Source of the DNA: Levilactobacillus yonginensis
Lineage (GTDB): Bacteria; Bacillota; Bacilli; Lactobacillales; Lactobacillaceae
Assembly: GCF_964065165.1 (NCBI RefSeq)
Contig: NZ_OZ061549.1
Location: 248,001-312,000, forward strand
Length of the DNA: 64,000 bases
Direction: 5' to 3'
In this document: in pieces, positions 52,196 to 60,960 of the stretch
Position numbering within the stretch: position 1 is the first letter of the stretch
Layout: each line of letters opens with the position of its first letter
Notes under the pieces: generated by a model
What the model saw: the letters and a program-made list of their open reading frames with translations, nothing else
Database searches by the model: none
Told to the model about the DNA's origin: nothing
Made by a program: the position numbers and the translations under genes

Positions 52196-54057
52196 GTGCA
52201 AAAATAAAGATTATTCCGTTTGGCGGTGTTCGCGAAAACGGTAAGAACATGTATGCCGTAGACGTTAATGGTGGCATTTACATTTTAGATTGTGGGTTAA
52301 AGTACCCGGAAAATGAATTGTTAGGGATTGACGTAGTCATTCCTGACTGGGCCTACTTGCGTGAAAATAAGGATCGTATCGTGGCGGTCTTCTTGACCCA
52401 CGGACATGCGGATGCAATTGGGGCGTTGCCTTACTTCTTGAGTGAGTTCAACGTACCCGTATTTGGTTCTGAAATGACGATTGCCTTGGCTAAAATTGGG
52501 GTTAACGCTGAACCAAAGGTGAAGGATTACGATGATTTCCACGTGATCGATGAAAAGACAGAAATTGATTTCGGTGACGTCACGGTTTCCTTTTTCTCGA
52601 CGACCCACTCAATTCCCGAATCACTGGGAATCGACTTGAAGACCGATGAAGGCCAAATCATTTATACGGGTGACTTCAAATTCGACCAAACTGCTAAGTC
52701 TGGGTACCAAACGGACTACGCCCGGTTGGGGTCCATCGGACAAAACGGGGTCTTGGCCGTATTGAGTGATTCTGCCAATGCAGAAAATCCAGCCATGAAT
52801 GCCTCCGAACAGACCATTGCTGAATCTATTGAAGAAACTTTCCACTACCAGGAAGGGCGCGTCGTCGTTGCCTGTGTTGCTTCAAATATTCTGCGAATTC
52901 AACAGGTCTTTGACGCGGCTAAACAGACAGGACGTAAAGTTTGCCTGACTGGGCAGGATCTTGAAAAAATTGTGAACACGGCCATGAAACTGGGGAAGTT
53001 GGACTTTGACGATGACCTGCTGGTTACACCAGAACAGCTAGAGAGTTTGAGCCCCGCTGAAACGGTTATTCTCCAGACTGGTAAGATGGGTGAACCAATT
53101 AAGGCCATCCAACGAATGGCTAACAAGCAAGAAAAAGATTTGAACATCCAGGAAGGCGACCTGGTTTACATCACCACGACGCCTTCCCACGCCATGGATA
53201 CGACAGTTGCTCAGACCCGTGACATGATCTACCGGGCGGGTGGCGAAGTTAAGGCCATTTCGGATGAGCTCAATTCTTCAGGTCATGCGTACACACGTGA
53301 CTTACAATTGATGTTGAATCTGTTAAAGCCTAAGTATTTGGTGCCTATTCAAGGCGAATACCGATTATTGAACGCCCATGCCAATGCTGCAATGGAACTT
53401 GGCATGCCTGCGGACCACATCTTTATTCTGGCTAAGGGTGACGTCTTGACCTATGATAAGGGCGAGATGGGCCTTGGTGAAGGAATTGAAGTCGGTGATA
53501 CTATGATTGATGGTATCGGTGTCGGGGACATTGGAAACATCGTTCTTCGTGACCGGAAAGTCTTAGCAGACGACGGAATTTTTATTGCGGTCGTAACCAT
53601 TGACCGTAAGAAGAAACAAATCGTTGCTGATCCTAAAATTACTTCCCGTGGGTTTGTCTACGTTAAGGCTAACAAAGACTTGATGCAGGAAAGCGCTCAG
53701 ATTATTCGCAAAGCTGTTCAAAATAATTTGGATAACAAAGAGTTTGATTGGGGCCACTTGAAACAGGATGTCAGAGAGCACTTGAGTCATTACCTATTTG
53801 AGCATACTCACCGGCGGCCAGTTATCCTACCAGTGATTATGGAAGTTAACCAGCATCATCGACGGAGTACTGGTAAGGACAAGCCTGGCGAACAACCATC
53901 TAAGCCCAAAACGCAAAAAGTGCCAGCCAAGGCTCAAAATGCCAAGGCCGGCAAACCAGCGGCAGCAGTTGCGGCTAAGCCAAACCATAAGGCTCATCGC
54001 AATCGTAAGCGGCGGCGAGCTAGTAAGCCTGAAGGTACGACCAGCGAAAAAGATTAA
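52192..54057 (+). CDS. rnjB: Ribonuclease J2
   Basis: A 621-residue paralogue of RNase J1, forming a complex with it in Firmicutes. The metal motif reads THGHADAIGALPYFL instead of the HGHEDHIGG of RNase J1; this change is normal for J2, which has weak activity. Past residue 555 a Lys/Arg/Ala/Pro-rich tail of about 65 residues (for example NHKAHRNRKRRRASK) extends beyond the usual end, likely binding RNA. The ATG overlaps the microprotein stop. Confidence 0.95.
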   Translation: MSAKIKIIPFGGVRENGKNMYAVDVNGGIYILDCGLKYPENELLGIDVVIPDWAYLRENKDRIVAVFLTHGHADAIGALPYFLSEFNVPVFGSEMTIALAKIGVNAEPKVKDYDDFHVIDEKTEIDFGDVTVSFFSTTHSIPESLGIDLKTDEGQIIYTGDFKFDQTAKSGYQTDYARLGSIGQNGVLAVLSDSANAENPAMNASEQTIAESIEETFHYQEGRVVVACVASNILRIQQVFDAAKQTGRKVCLTGQDLEKIVNTAMKLGKLDFDDDLLVTPEQLESLSPAETVILQTGKMGEPIKAIQRMANKQEKDLNIQEGDLVYITTTPSHAMDTTVAQTRDMIYRAGGEVKAISDELNSSGHAYTRDLQLMLNLLKPKYLVPIQGEYRLLNAHANAAMELGMPADHIFILAKGDVLTYDKGEMGLGEGIEVGDTMIDGIGVGDIGNIVLRDRKVLADDGIFIAVVTIDRKKKQIVADPKITSRGFVYVKANKDLMQESAQIIRKAVQNNLDNKEFDWGHLKQDVREHLSHYLFEHTHRRPVILPVIMEVNQHHRRSTGKDKPGEQPSKPKTQKVPAKAQNAKAGKPAAAVAAKPNHKAHRNRKRRRASKPEGTTSEKD

Positions 54058-54061
54058 GATG

Positions 54062-54096
54062 ACGGACCGAAGCCAGTGAGGCATTCGGTCCGTTTT
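54062..54096 (+). terminator. Terminator of rnjB
   Basis: ACGGACCGAA at 54062-54071 pairs with TTCGGTCCGT at 54084-54093, followed by TTT. Confidence 0.85.
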
Positions 54097-54128
54097 AAGT
54101 CAGCAAAGAATTAAGGGGGAAAATAATT

Positions 54129-55091
54129 GTGGCAGAGTTTTCGAGTCCCGCCGCTCGTGAGAAAGCCTTTGAAGTGGCGCGTAAGGCGTTTGAAGAGCAA
54201 CAGTGGTCCGCAGCTAGTTCTGCGTTCCAAACGTTGTATCAGGACCAGCAGACACCTGAATTGAACCGTTATTTGGTGATGAGTCTTTTTCGTGACCAAC
54301 AGTATCTGGCGGCGGAACAAATCGCTGCCGAACAGGATCAAATCTATTTGGCCAACGAGTCACTGTTTAATTTGCGATTGGCCGTGGCCTTAAAGAATCA
54401 GCAATTCATTTTTGCCCGTGAGTTTTGTGAGTTGGTAGGTGCTCGTGACTGGCGAGAGGCAGGACTCGAGAAAATTCAGCAGACGGAACGGGAAGCCGAA
54501 CAATCACTGGCTGCGACCCAAAAAACGATTGCCAAGCAATTTTATCATTTGGGGGATGTTTCATTTGCTGAACAACGTCAGCGGCTGGAACGCGCCAAAC
54601 AGTTACCATTGGCCACTTTTATGAAAGGCGTTCAATATCTGTTGGTTGACCCATTCTTACACCCTTTAATTCGTGCAACCTTGTTGGAGGAGCTTTTACG
54701 GTTAAAGGTTGATACTTCGGTTCAGCTGCACTGGCTGGATGACCAGACCTATACTATTGCCACTAAAGACCTTAGGCCAGTGGGGGCCAGTCAGTCGGCA
54801 CAGGCCATTCAGAATTATTTACAACTGGAGCTAGGTCAAAATGATCCGGTGCTGGCGGCCAATTTACAACAAACGGTTACGTTACAGTTGATGATGCTTT
54901 ATCCATTTATTGATAAAGTGATTACGCAACCCGTTTTATGGGCACAGGCAGTGGGCGGAATCGCGCCGTCTGGGGTGGATTCTGAGAAATTAAAAGAGAT
55001 TATGGTCTGGCAACAACGCCTAAATCGGTATTTGGCTGAACTTTTTGGGCCATTAAGTGGCGAAAATACTGAAAAACCGAAAAATGAGTGA
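54129..55091 (+). CDS. TPR-like helical protein, unknown function
   Basis: A 320-residue soluble protein with tetratricopeptide-like helices in its first third (AFEVARKAFEEQQWSAASSAFQTLY, then NRYLVMSLFRDQQYLAAEQ). The middle is a long charged helix (EREAEQSLAATQKTIAKQ) and the C-terminal half has a mixed pattern I do not recognise. GTG at 54129 has GGGGGA upstream. It lies between rnjB and tuf, separated from both by terminator or promoter. Family members are known only as hypothetical or TPR proteins. Confidence 0.8.
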   Translation: MAEFSSPAAREKAFEVARKAFEEQQWSAASSAFQTLYQDQQTPELNRYLVMSLFRDQQYLAAEQIAAEQDQIYLANESLFNLRLAVALKNQQFIFAREFCELVGARDWREAGLEKIQQTEREAEQSLAATQKTIAKQFYHLGDVSFAEQRQRLERAKQLPLATFMKGVQYLLVDPFLHPLIRATLLEELLRLKVDTSVQLHWLDDQTYTIATKDLRPVGASQSAQAIQNYLQLELGQNDPVLAANLQQTVTLQLMMLYPFIDKVITQPVLWAQAVGGIAPSGVDSEKLKEIMVWQQRLNRYLAELFGPLSGENTEKPKNE

Positions 55092-55183
55092 ATTTTTAGT
55101 TTACAAATAATTCTGCAGCATATATACTGGTCAAGGATTCTTTTTTGGGAGGGTTCCAGCTTTCCCTTTCTGAAAAGAAGTAG

Positions 55184-55189
55184 TATAAT
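55184..55189 (+). promoter_or_regulatory. -10 element of the tuf promoter
   Basis: A perfect TATAAT at 55184-55189; the -35 position (TTTCCC at 55161-55166) is weak. A 55-base leader precedes tuf. Confidence 0.5.
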
Positions 55190-55250
55190 TTTACGCAAAG
55201 GGTGATTAATTTAATCATTCTTAGCGATAAAATACAGGAGGGTTTCATTA

Positions 55251-56441
55251 ATGGCTGAAAAAGAACATTATGAAAGAACTAAACCCCATGTAAATATTGG
55301 TACTATTGGCCATATTGACCATGGGAAAACGACGTTAACTGCTGCAATCACTAAGGTACTTGCTGACAAAGGTTTAGCAAAGGCCGAAGATTACGCTGAT
55401 ATCGATGCTGCTCCAGAAGAACGTGAACGTGGTATCACGATCAACACTGCCCACGTTGAATACGAAACGGAAAAGCGTCACTATGCGCATATCGATGCCC
55501 CAGGACATGCTGACTACATCAAGAACATGATTACTGGTGCTGCCCAAATGGACGGTGCTATCTTGGTTGTTGCCGCTACTGATGGCCCTATGCCACAAAC
55601 TCGTGAACACATTTTGCTTGCTCGCCAAGTTGGTGTTGAATACATCGTTGTCTTCTTAAACAAGACTGACCTTGTTGACGATGACGAACTTGTCGACTTA
55701 GTTGAAATGGAAGTTCGTGAATTGCTGTCCGAATACGATTACCCTGGTGATGATATTCCAGTTATTCGCGGTTCAGCTTTGAAGGCTCTTGAAGGCGACG
55801 AAGAACAAACGAAAGTTATTCTTCACTTGATGGATGTTGTTGATGATTACATCCCAACTCCAGAACGTGAAAACGACAAGCCTTTCTTGATGCCAGTTGA
55901 AGACGTCTTCACGATCACTGGTCGTGGGACTGTTGCTTCAGGTCGTATCGACCGTGGGACTGTTAAGATTGGTGACGAAGTTGAAATCGTTGGTTTACAT
56001 GACGACGTATTGAAGACGACTGTTACCGGTCTTGAAATGTTCCGTAAGACGTTGGACCTTGGTGAAGCCGGGGATAACGTTGGTGCCTTACTTCGTGGTG
56101 TTAACCGGGAACAAGTTGTACGTGGCCAAGTGCTTGCACAACCAGGTTCTATCCAAACCCACAAGATGTTCAAGGGTGAAGTCTACATCTTGAGCAAAGA
56201 AGAAGGTGGCCGTCATACGCCATTCTTCTCCAACTACCGTCCACAATTCTACTTCCACACCACTGATATCACTGGTGTAATTGAATTGCCTGATGGCGTT
56301 GAAATGGTTATGCCTGGTGATAACGTGACGTTCACTGTTGAACTGATCCAACCAGCTGCCATTGAAAAGGGTACTAAGTTCACTGTTCGTGAAGGTGGCC
56401 ACACCGTTGGTGCCGGTACCGTTACGGAAATTGATGACTAA
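55251..56441 (+). CDS. tuf: Elongation factor Tu
   Basis: A 396-residue GTPase that delivers aminoacyl-tRNA to the ribosome. G1 is GHIDHGKT (residues 20-27), with Ile where many have Val; G3 is [12 protein letters not shown] and G4 is LNKTDLVDD. Domains II and III are complete. AGGAGGG precedes the ATG. Codon bias is extreme. Here tuf stands alone, as usual in lactobacilli, not in the str operon. Confidence 0.98.
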   Translation: MAEKEHYERTKPHVNIGTIGHIDHGKTTLTAAITKVLADKGLAKAEDYADIDAAPEERERGITINTAHVEYETEKRHYAHIDAPGHADYIKNMITGAAQMDGAILVVAATDGPMPQTREHILLARQVGVEYIVVFLNKTDLVDDDELVDLVEMEVRELLSEYDYPGDDIPVIRGSALKALEGDEEQTKVILHLMDVVDDYIPTPERENDKPFLMPVEDVFTITGRGTVASGRIDRGTVKIGDEVEIVGLHDDVLKTTVTGLEMFRKTLDLGEAGDNVGALLRGVNREQVVRGQVLAQPGSIQTHKMFKGEVYILSKEEGGRHTPFFSNYRPQFYFHTTDITGVIELPDGVEMVMPGDNVTFTVELIQPAAIEKGTKFTVREGGHTVGAGTVTEIDD

Positions 56442-56471
56442 TTAATTTGATTAATTAGAAGTATCTGTAAG

Positions 56472-56507
56472 AGGGGTCGAAAAGTTTAACTTTTCGGTCC
56501 CTTTTAT
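56472..56507 (+). terminator. Terminator of tuf
   Basis: AGGGGTCGAAAAG at 56472-56484 pairs with CTTTTCGGTCCCT at 56490-56502, followed by T residues. Confidence 0.9.
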
Positions 56508-56620
56508 TGTGGCTAGATTTCATGTGATGATGGTGCATAGCGATTGACCTTTTAAAATCGTTTATTCATTGAAAAATCGCAAAGAATCCGCGCCATTCAC
56601 GGTGTTTCGGCAAAAATCAT

Positions 56621-56649
56621 TTTACAATTTCGGTGGCGTAAGGTACACT
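56621..56649 (+). promoter_or_regulatory. Promoter of tig
   Basis: TTTACA at 56621-56626, a 17-base spacer and TACACT at 56644-56649. A CAATT-GCTAG-AATTG repeat at 56661-56675 follows in the leader. Confidence 0.55.
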
Positions 56650-56710
56650 AATATAGTATGCAATTGCTAGAATTGTAAATAGTAATATCTTTCATTTCGG
56701 AGGGAAAATA

Positions 56711-58021
56711 ATGGCTGCAAAGTGGGAAAAAAAGGAAGCTACTAAAGGCGAACTGACCTTTGAAATTGCTCCTGATAAGATTAAGGAAGGCTTAGACAAA
56801 GCATTCCAACGTACTAAAAAGAATTTAGCGGTACCAGGTTTCCGTAAGGGCCGGGTTCCACGTCAAATCTTCAACCAAATGTATGGTGAAGAAGCTTTAT
56901 ACCAAGACGCTTTAAACATCGTCTTGCCAGAAGCTTATGATGCTGCCATTAAAGAAGCTGGTATCGAACCAGTCGACCAACCACAAGTGGATGTTGAATC
57001 CATGGACAAAGGTAAGGCTTGGGTCTTGAAGGCCGTTGTTACGGTTAAGCCAGACGTTAAGCTGGGTGAATACAAGGGCCTTAGTGTAACTAAGCAAAAC
57101 ACCCGTGTTTACCAAAAGGACATTGACGCTGAATTAAAAAAGCAACGTCAACAACAAGCTGAATTAGTCTTGAAGGAAGACGAAGCCGCTGCTAAGGGCG
57201 ATACTGTTGTTATCGACTTTGACGGTTACGTTGACGGCAAGCAATTCGATGGTGGTAAGGCTGACAACTACTCCTTGGAATTAGGTTCTAACTCCTTCAT
57301 CCCTGGCTTTGAAGACCAATTAGTTGGTCACAAGGCTGGCGAGAACGTGGACGTTAAGGTAACCTTCCCTAAGGATTACCAAGCCGAAGACTTACGTGAC
57401 AAGGAAGCCACTTTCAAGGTTACAATTCACGAAGTTAAGGAAAAGCAATTACCTGAATTGGATGACGAATTCGCTAAGGACGTTGACGAAGATGTTGACA
57501 GCTTAGAAGAATTACAAGCCAAGACGAAGGATCGTCTGAAGGAACAAAAGACGACGGCTGCTCACGAAGCAATCGAAGATGAAGCCATCAGCACCGCTGT
57601 TGACAACTCCGAAATTGCCGAAGTGCCAGAAGCTATGATGACTGAAGACATCAACCGTCAAATGGACCAATACCTGGCTAACATGCAACAACAAGGTATC
57701 GAACCTAAGATGTACTTCCAATTGACTGGGACGACCGAAGACGACTTGCGTAAGCAATTCGCTGATGGTGCTGAAAAGCGGGTTAAGACCAACTTGGTTC
57801 TTGAAGCCGTTGTTGAAGCCGAAAAGATCGAACCTAGCGAAGACGAAGTCAAGGCTGAAGTTAAGGACTTAGCTAGCCAATACGGTATGGAAGAAAGTGC
57901 CGTGCGGAGTGCCTTGTCTGATGATATGTTGAAGCATGACATTGCTATCAAGAGTGCAGTTGACTTGATTGCCGATTCTGCTAAGCAAGACAAGAAGAAG
58001 GATGCTGAAGACGACGAATAA
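56711..58021 (+). CDS. tig: Trigger factor
   Basis: A 436-residue ribosome-bound chaperone and prolyl isomerase. The ribosome-docking signature is [14 protein letters not shown] near residue 41. The FKBP-type domain lies at about residues 165-245 ([38 protein letters not shown]). The C-terminal helical arms end in a Lys/Asp/Glu-rich tail. GGAGGG precedes ATG. The tig-clpX-yihA order is the standard Firmicute one. Confidence 0.97.
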   Translation: MAAKWEKKEATKGELTFEIAPDKIKEGLDKAFQRTKKNLAVPGFRKGRVPRQIFNQMYGEEALYQDALNIVLPEAYDAAIKEAGIEPVDQPQVDVESMDKGKAWVLKAVVTVKPDVKLGEYKGLSVTKQNTRVYQKDIDAELKKQRQQQAELVLKEDEAAAKGDTVVIDFDGYVDGKQFDGGKADNYSLELGSNSFIPGFEDQLVGHKAGENVDVKVTFPKDYQAEDLRDKEATFKVTIHEVKEKQLPELDDEFAKDVDEDVDSLEELQAKTKDRLKEQKTTAAHEAIEDEAISTAVDNSEIAEVPEAMMTEDINRQMDQYLANMQQQGIEPKMYFQLTGTTEDDLRKQFADGAEKRVKTNLVLEAVVEAEKIEPSEDEVKAEVKDLASQYGMEESAVRSALSDDMLKHDIAIKSAVDLIADSAKQDKKKDAEDDE

Positions 58022-58038
58022 TCGTTAACAGTGTTTTG

Positions 58039-58071
58039 ACCGGGATGACAGGCGATGTTGTCCCGGTTTTT
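58039..58071 (+). terminator. Terminator of tig
   Basis: ACCGGGATGACA at 58039-58050 pairs with TGTTGTCCCGGT at 58056-58067 (two G-T), followed by T residues. Confidence 0.92.
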
Positions 58072-58111
58072 CTATCTTTTAACCAGTTTTCCTGGCCACG
58101 AGGCGAATTAA

Positions 58112-58217
58112 TTTTCACATGCCGTTAACTGTGGTATAGTACACGATTGAATAGGGAATCTGGTTAGTTCGACAGGCTTACTGACCAAGAACCGTTGACT
58201 AGTTAGTCCTAAGCCTG
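58112..58217 (+). promoter_or_regulatory. clpX promoter and leader stem-loop
   Basis: TTTTCA at 58112-58117, a 17-base spacer and TATAGT at 58135-58140 with TGG before it (extended -10). In the leader CAGGCTTA at 58173-58180 pairs perfectly with TAAGCCTG at 58210-58217, with inner ACTGAC/GTTAGT pairing. The stem ends beside the GAGAGAAAGG binding site, so it could affect translation. Confidence 0.6.
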
Positions 58218-58227
58218 GAGAGAAAGG

Positions 58228-59490
58228 GTGAGTTTATTGTTTGAAAACACCGATACGAATGGCACAGTAACCTGCTCATTCTGTGGTAAAACACAAGATC
58301 AAGTTCAGAAGATCGTTGCTGGCCCAGGTGTTTACATCTGTAACGAATGTATCGACCTCTGTAAAGAAATTATTGATGAAGAATTCAGTCAAGACGCTGC
58401 ACCAGAAACGTTGGAAGTTCCAACGCCTGCAGACATCGTGAATACACTGAATCAGTACGTTATTGGCCAAAACGAAGCTAAGCGGACCCTGTCCGTGGCG
58501 GTTTATAATCACTACAAGCGAGTTAATGAAATGGCTCAAGCTGATAGTGAAGGTCCCGAATTGCAAAAGAGTAACATTGCTGTCATCGGACCGACCGGTT
58601 CAGGGAAGACTTACCTGGCACAAAGCCTGGCTAAGATTTTGAACGTGCCGTTTGCAATTGCTGATGCCACGACCTTGACCGAAGCTGGTTACGTGGGTGA
58701 GGACGTCGAAAACATTCTGTTGAAGTTACTGCAGAATGCTGACTATGACGTGGACCGTGCTGAAAAAGGAATCATCTATATCGATGAAATTGATAAGATT
58801 GCTAAGAAGGCTGAGAACGTTTCGATTACCCGAGATGTTTCCGGTGAGGGTGTTCAACAAGCGCTGTTGAAGATTCTTGAAGGTACGATTGCCAACGTGC
58901 CGCCTCAGGGTGGTCGGAAGCACCCACAACAGGAATTCATTCAAATTGACACCACGAACATTCTTTTCATTGTAGGGGGAGCGTTTGATGGTATCGACGG
59001 TATCGTTAAGCGTCGTTTGGGTGATCAAACGATTGGTTTTGGTGCGGATTCTAAGGAACAAAATGTGCTGGCATCAGGTGATAGCTTGATGCAACATGTC
59101 ATTCCAGAAGACCTCTTGCAATTTGGGTTAATTCCTGAATTTATTGGGCGGTTACCAATTCTGACAGCCTTAGAGAAACTGGATGAAAATGACTTGGTTC
59201 GGATTTTAACGGAACCCAAGAACGCATTGGTTAAGCAGTATGAGAAACTTTTATCATTGGACAACGTTCAATTGGAGTTCCAACCTGCTGCGTTGCGTGA
59301 AATGGCGAAGTTAGCGATTGCTCGGAACACTGGTGCTCGTGGGTTGCGCTCAATCATTGAAGATGTGATGCGCGACATTATGTTTGACTTACCTAGTCGT
59401 AACGACGTGGCTAAGGTTGTCATTACGGCATCTACGGTTACTGACCATGCTGAACCTGAATTGGTCTTAAAGGATCAGAAGGCGTCTTAA
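58228..59490 (+). CDS. clpX: ATP-dependent Clp protease ATPase subunit ClpX
   Basis: A 420-residue AAA+ unfoldase that feeds ClpP. The N-terminal zinc-binding domain uses Cys16, Cys19, Cys38 and Cys41. Walker A is GPTGSGKT (121-128), Walker B is [10 protein letters not shown], and the ClpP-docking IGF loop is visible as TIGFGADSK. The sensor-2 region reads [14 protein letters not shown] at 58228 is the start. Confidence 0.97.
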   Translation: MSLLFENTDTNGTVTCSFCGKTQDQVQKIVAGPGVYICNECIDLCKEIIDEEFSQDAAPETLEVPTPADIVNTLNQYVIGQNEAKRTLSVAVYNHYKRVNEMAQADSEGPELQKSNIAVIGPTGSGKTYLAQSLAKILNVPFAIADATTLTEAGYVGEDVENILLKLLQNADYDVDRAEKGIIYIDEIDKIAKKAENVSITRDVSGEGVQQALLKILEGTIANVPPQGGRKHPQQEFIQIDTTNILFIVGGAFDGIDGIVKRRLGDQTIGFGADSKEQNVLASGDSLMQHVIPEDLLQFGLIPEFIGRLPILTALEKLDENDLVRILTEPKNALVKQYEKLLSLDNVQLEFQPAALREMAKLAIARNTGARGLRSIIEDVMRDIMFDLPSRNDVAKVVITASTVTDHAEPELVLKDQKAS

Positions 59491-59509
59491 TTAACGGAAT
59501 CACTTGAAG

Positions 59510-59540
59510 GATGCCCGGCTATGGCTGGGCATCTTTTTTT
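59510..59540 (+). terminator. Terminator of clpX
   Basis: GATGCCCGG at 59510-59518 pairs with CTGGGCATC at 59525-59533 (one G-T), followed by seven T. Confidence 0.9.
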
Positions 59541-59605
59541 ATTTGAGTAAAGCCCGGCCCGCCACTCTTTACGGTGGATTCGTTGGAAAAGTTCCGGGGA
59601 ATCAA

Positions 59606-59634
59606 TTCTGTGGTACCAAGTTCTGTGTTAGAAT
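59606..59634 (+). promoter_or_regulatory. Extended -10 promoter of yihA
   Basis: TAGAAT at 59629-59634 preceded by TGT; the -35 position TTCTGT (59606-59611) is weak. Confidence 0.45.
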
Positions 59635-59671
59635 GGTGAAAGATATTTTTTGGAGAGGATGGCACTACCTA

Positions 59672-60268
59672 ATGCAAGTTAATCATGTGGAATTAGTCAT
59701 GAGTGCGGTTGACCCCGTACAGTATCCCACCACGGGTTACCCAGAAATCGCGCTGGTGGGGCGTTCAAACGTGGGGAAATCCTCACTGACGAATGTGTTG
59801 ATCAACCGAAATTCTTACGCCCGGACGTCCAGTCAACCTGGGAAGACGCAGACTTTGAACTTTTACAACGTGGAGGACCAACTCTACTTTGTGGACGTTC
59901 CCGGTTACGGTTACGCCAAGGTTTCGAAGTCTGAACGGGAAAAGTGGGGACAAATGATTGAAACTTATCTGACGCAACGAGATCAGTTGCGGGGAGTCGT
60001 TTCATTAATTGATGCCCGGCACGCGCCAACGGAAGCAGACGTGACCATGTACCAGTGGTTAGCTTACTATGAGATTCCAACGCTGATTGTTGCCACTAAG
60101 GCTGACAAGATTGCGCGGGGGAAGTGGAACCAAACGGTCAGTCAGATTAAGAAGACGTTGAATCTGCCTAGTACCGACAACATTGTTATGTTTTCGGCAC
60201 CCAAGAAGTCGGGTAAGGATGACGTCTGGAATTGGATCGAGCAACAAGCCTTTGGGGAGGAATCGTAG
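59672..60268 (+). CDS. yihA: Ribosome biogenesis GTP-binding protein YihA/YsxC
   Basis: A 198-residue essential GTPase for 50S assembly. G1 is [10 protein letters not shown]2 lies in [15 protein letters not shown]3 is [12 protein letters not shown] and G4 is [10 protein letters not shown] at 59672 starts [14 protein letters not shown]; the longer frame runs back across the clpX terminator and the promoter and is not used. It overlaps the MazG-like gene by one base (TAGTG). Confidence 0.95.
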   Translation: MQVNHVELVMSAVDPVQYPTTGYPEIALVGRSNVGKSSLTNVLINRNSYARTSSQPGKTQTLNFYNVEDQLYFVDVPGYGYAKVSKSEREKWGQMIETYLTQRDQLRGVVSLIDARHAPTEADVTMYQWLAYYEIPTLIVATKADKIARGKWNQTVSQIKKTLNLPSTDNIVMFSAPKKSGKDDVWNWIEQQAFGEES

Positions 60269-60567
60269 TGGAATTTAATGAATATCAAAAAGCCGCTAAC
60301 CGGACGTTGTACGGCAATGAACAGGTTCTGACGAATTGTGCGTTGGGGCTGGCCGGCGAAACGGGGCAGGTTGTTGACTTAGTCAAGAAATACACGTTTC
60401 ACGGTCAAGATCTAGATCACGAAGCTATCGTAAAAGAAATGGGTGACGTTCTCTGGTACTTGAGCCAGATTGCCCAATGGGCCGACATCGATTTTGACGA
60501 GGTTGCACAGGATAACATCAAGCGGCTAAATGCGCGGTATCCTGACGGCTATCAACCAAAACGCTAA
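60268..60567 (+). CDS. MazG-like nucleotide pyrophosphohydrolase
   Basis: A 99-residue all-alpha NTP pyrophosphatase of the MazG superfamily. It begins EFNEYQKAANRTLYGNEQ. The metal-binding acidic residues lie in GLAGETGQVVDLVKK and EMGDVLWYLSQIA. Such enzymes clear abnormal nucleotides; the substrate is not shown. GTG at 60268 has GGGGAGGAA upstream and shares one base with the yihA stop, so the two are coupled. Confidence 0.88.
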   Translation: MEFNEYQKAANRTLYGNEQVLTNCALGLAGETGQVVDLVKKYTFHGQDLDHEAIVKEMGDVLWYLSQIAQWADIDFDEVAQDNIKRLNARYPDGYQPKR

Positions 60568-60572
60568 ATACA

Positions 60573-60607
60573 AAAAGGACTCACAGCTTGTTCGCCGTGA
60601 GTCCTTT
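60573..60607. terminator. Terminator between the MazG-like gene and the small minus-strand gene
   Basis: AAAGGACTCAC at 60574-60584 pairs with GTGAGTCCTTT at 60597-60607. The T tract is better on the minus strand, but the stem can end both converging transcripts. Confidence 0.82.
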
Positions 60608-60611
60608 ACCC

Positions 60612-60800
60612 TTAATCCTGTTCGTGTTTTTGCTCGTGCTTAACTTTGTCATCCTTAATCAAGCCCTTACCCCGCTTGTCATTCTTGTGGAAATCGTTAC
60701 TCTTCAAGAACTTATCGCGCTTTACGTCCGTGGGATCCATTTGGGCAAATTTACCGAACATGGAGTCTAGGTCGTCTTGCCGTTTAACCTTTAAGGCCAA
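60612..60800 (-). CDS. Small basic protein resembling the SPJ_0845 family
   Basis: A 62-residue, Lys/Asp-rich, probably disordered protein starting MALKVKRQDDLDSMFGKFAQ and ending in KHEQKHEQD. TTG at 60800 is chosen: AAGGAGGTG (60815-60807) lies just upstream, and an extended -10 TGCTAGAAT is at 60837-60829, so the ATG at 60857 would lie before the transcription start. The opening fits what I recall of the SPJ_0845 small-protein family, but that match is tentative. Function unknown. Confidence 0.65.
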   Translation of the reverse strand: MALKVKRQDDLDSMFGKFAQMDPTDVKRDKFLKSNDFHKNDKRGKGLIKDDKVKHEQKHEQD

Positions 60801-60828
60801 TTCAGCCACCTCCTTGTCTTTTGCAGTT

Positions 60829-60837
60829 ATTCTAGCA
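60829..60837 (-). promoter_or_regulatory. Extended -10 of the small minus-strand gene
   Basis: TG-C-TAGAAT on the minus strand, about 15 bases before the AAGGAGGTG binding site. It decides the TTG start at 60800. Confidence 0.5.
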
Positions 60838-60892
60838 GAATTCCGCGGGTTTGTCATTTAATGTTCAGTTTTAAGAGCAGAGGGTGGATTGC

Positions 60893-60921
60893 TTGCACCA
60901 AACAGGCATTCGGCTTATACT
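60893..60921 (+). promoter_or_regulatory. Promoter of uvrC
   Basis: TTGCAC at 60893-60898, a 17-base spacer and TATACT at 60916-60921. Confidence 0.75.
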
Positions 60922-60960
60922 TTATTAGCTAATTATTCATAAAAACGGGAGGGATTATCC

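Noticed and set aside
52400..52440. RNase J2 HGHADAIG as a broken metal site and pseudogene sign
   Set aside because: This altered motif is normal for RNase J2 in Firmicutes; the reading frame is intact.
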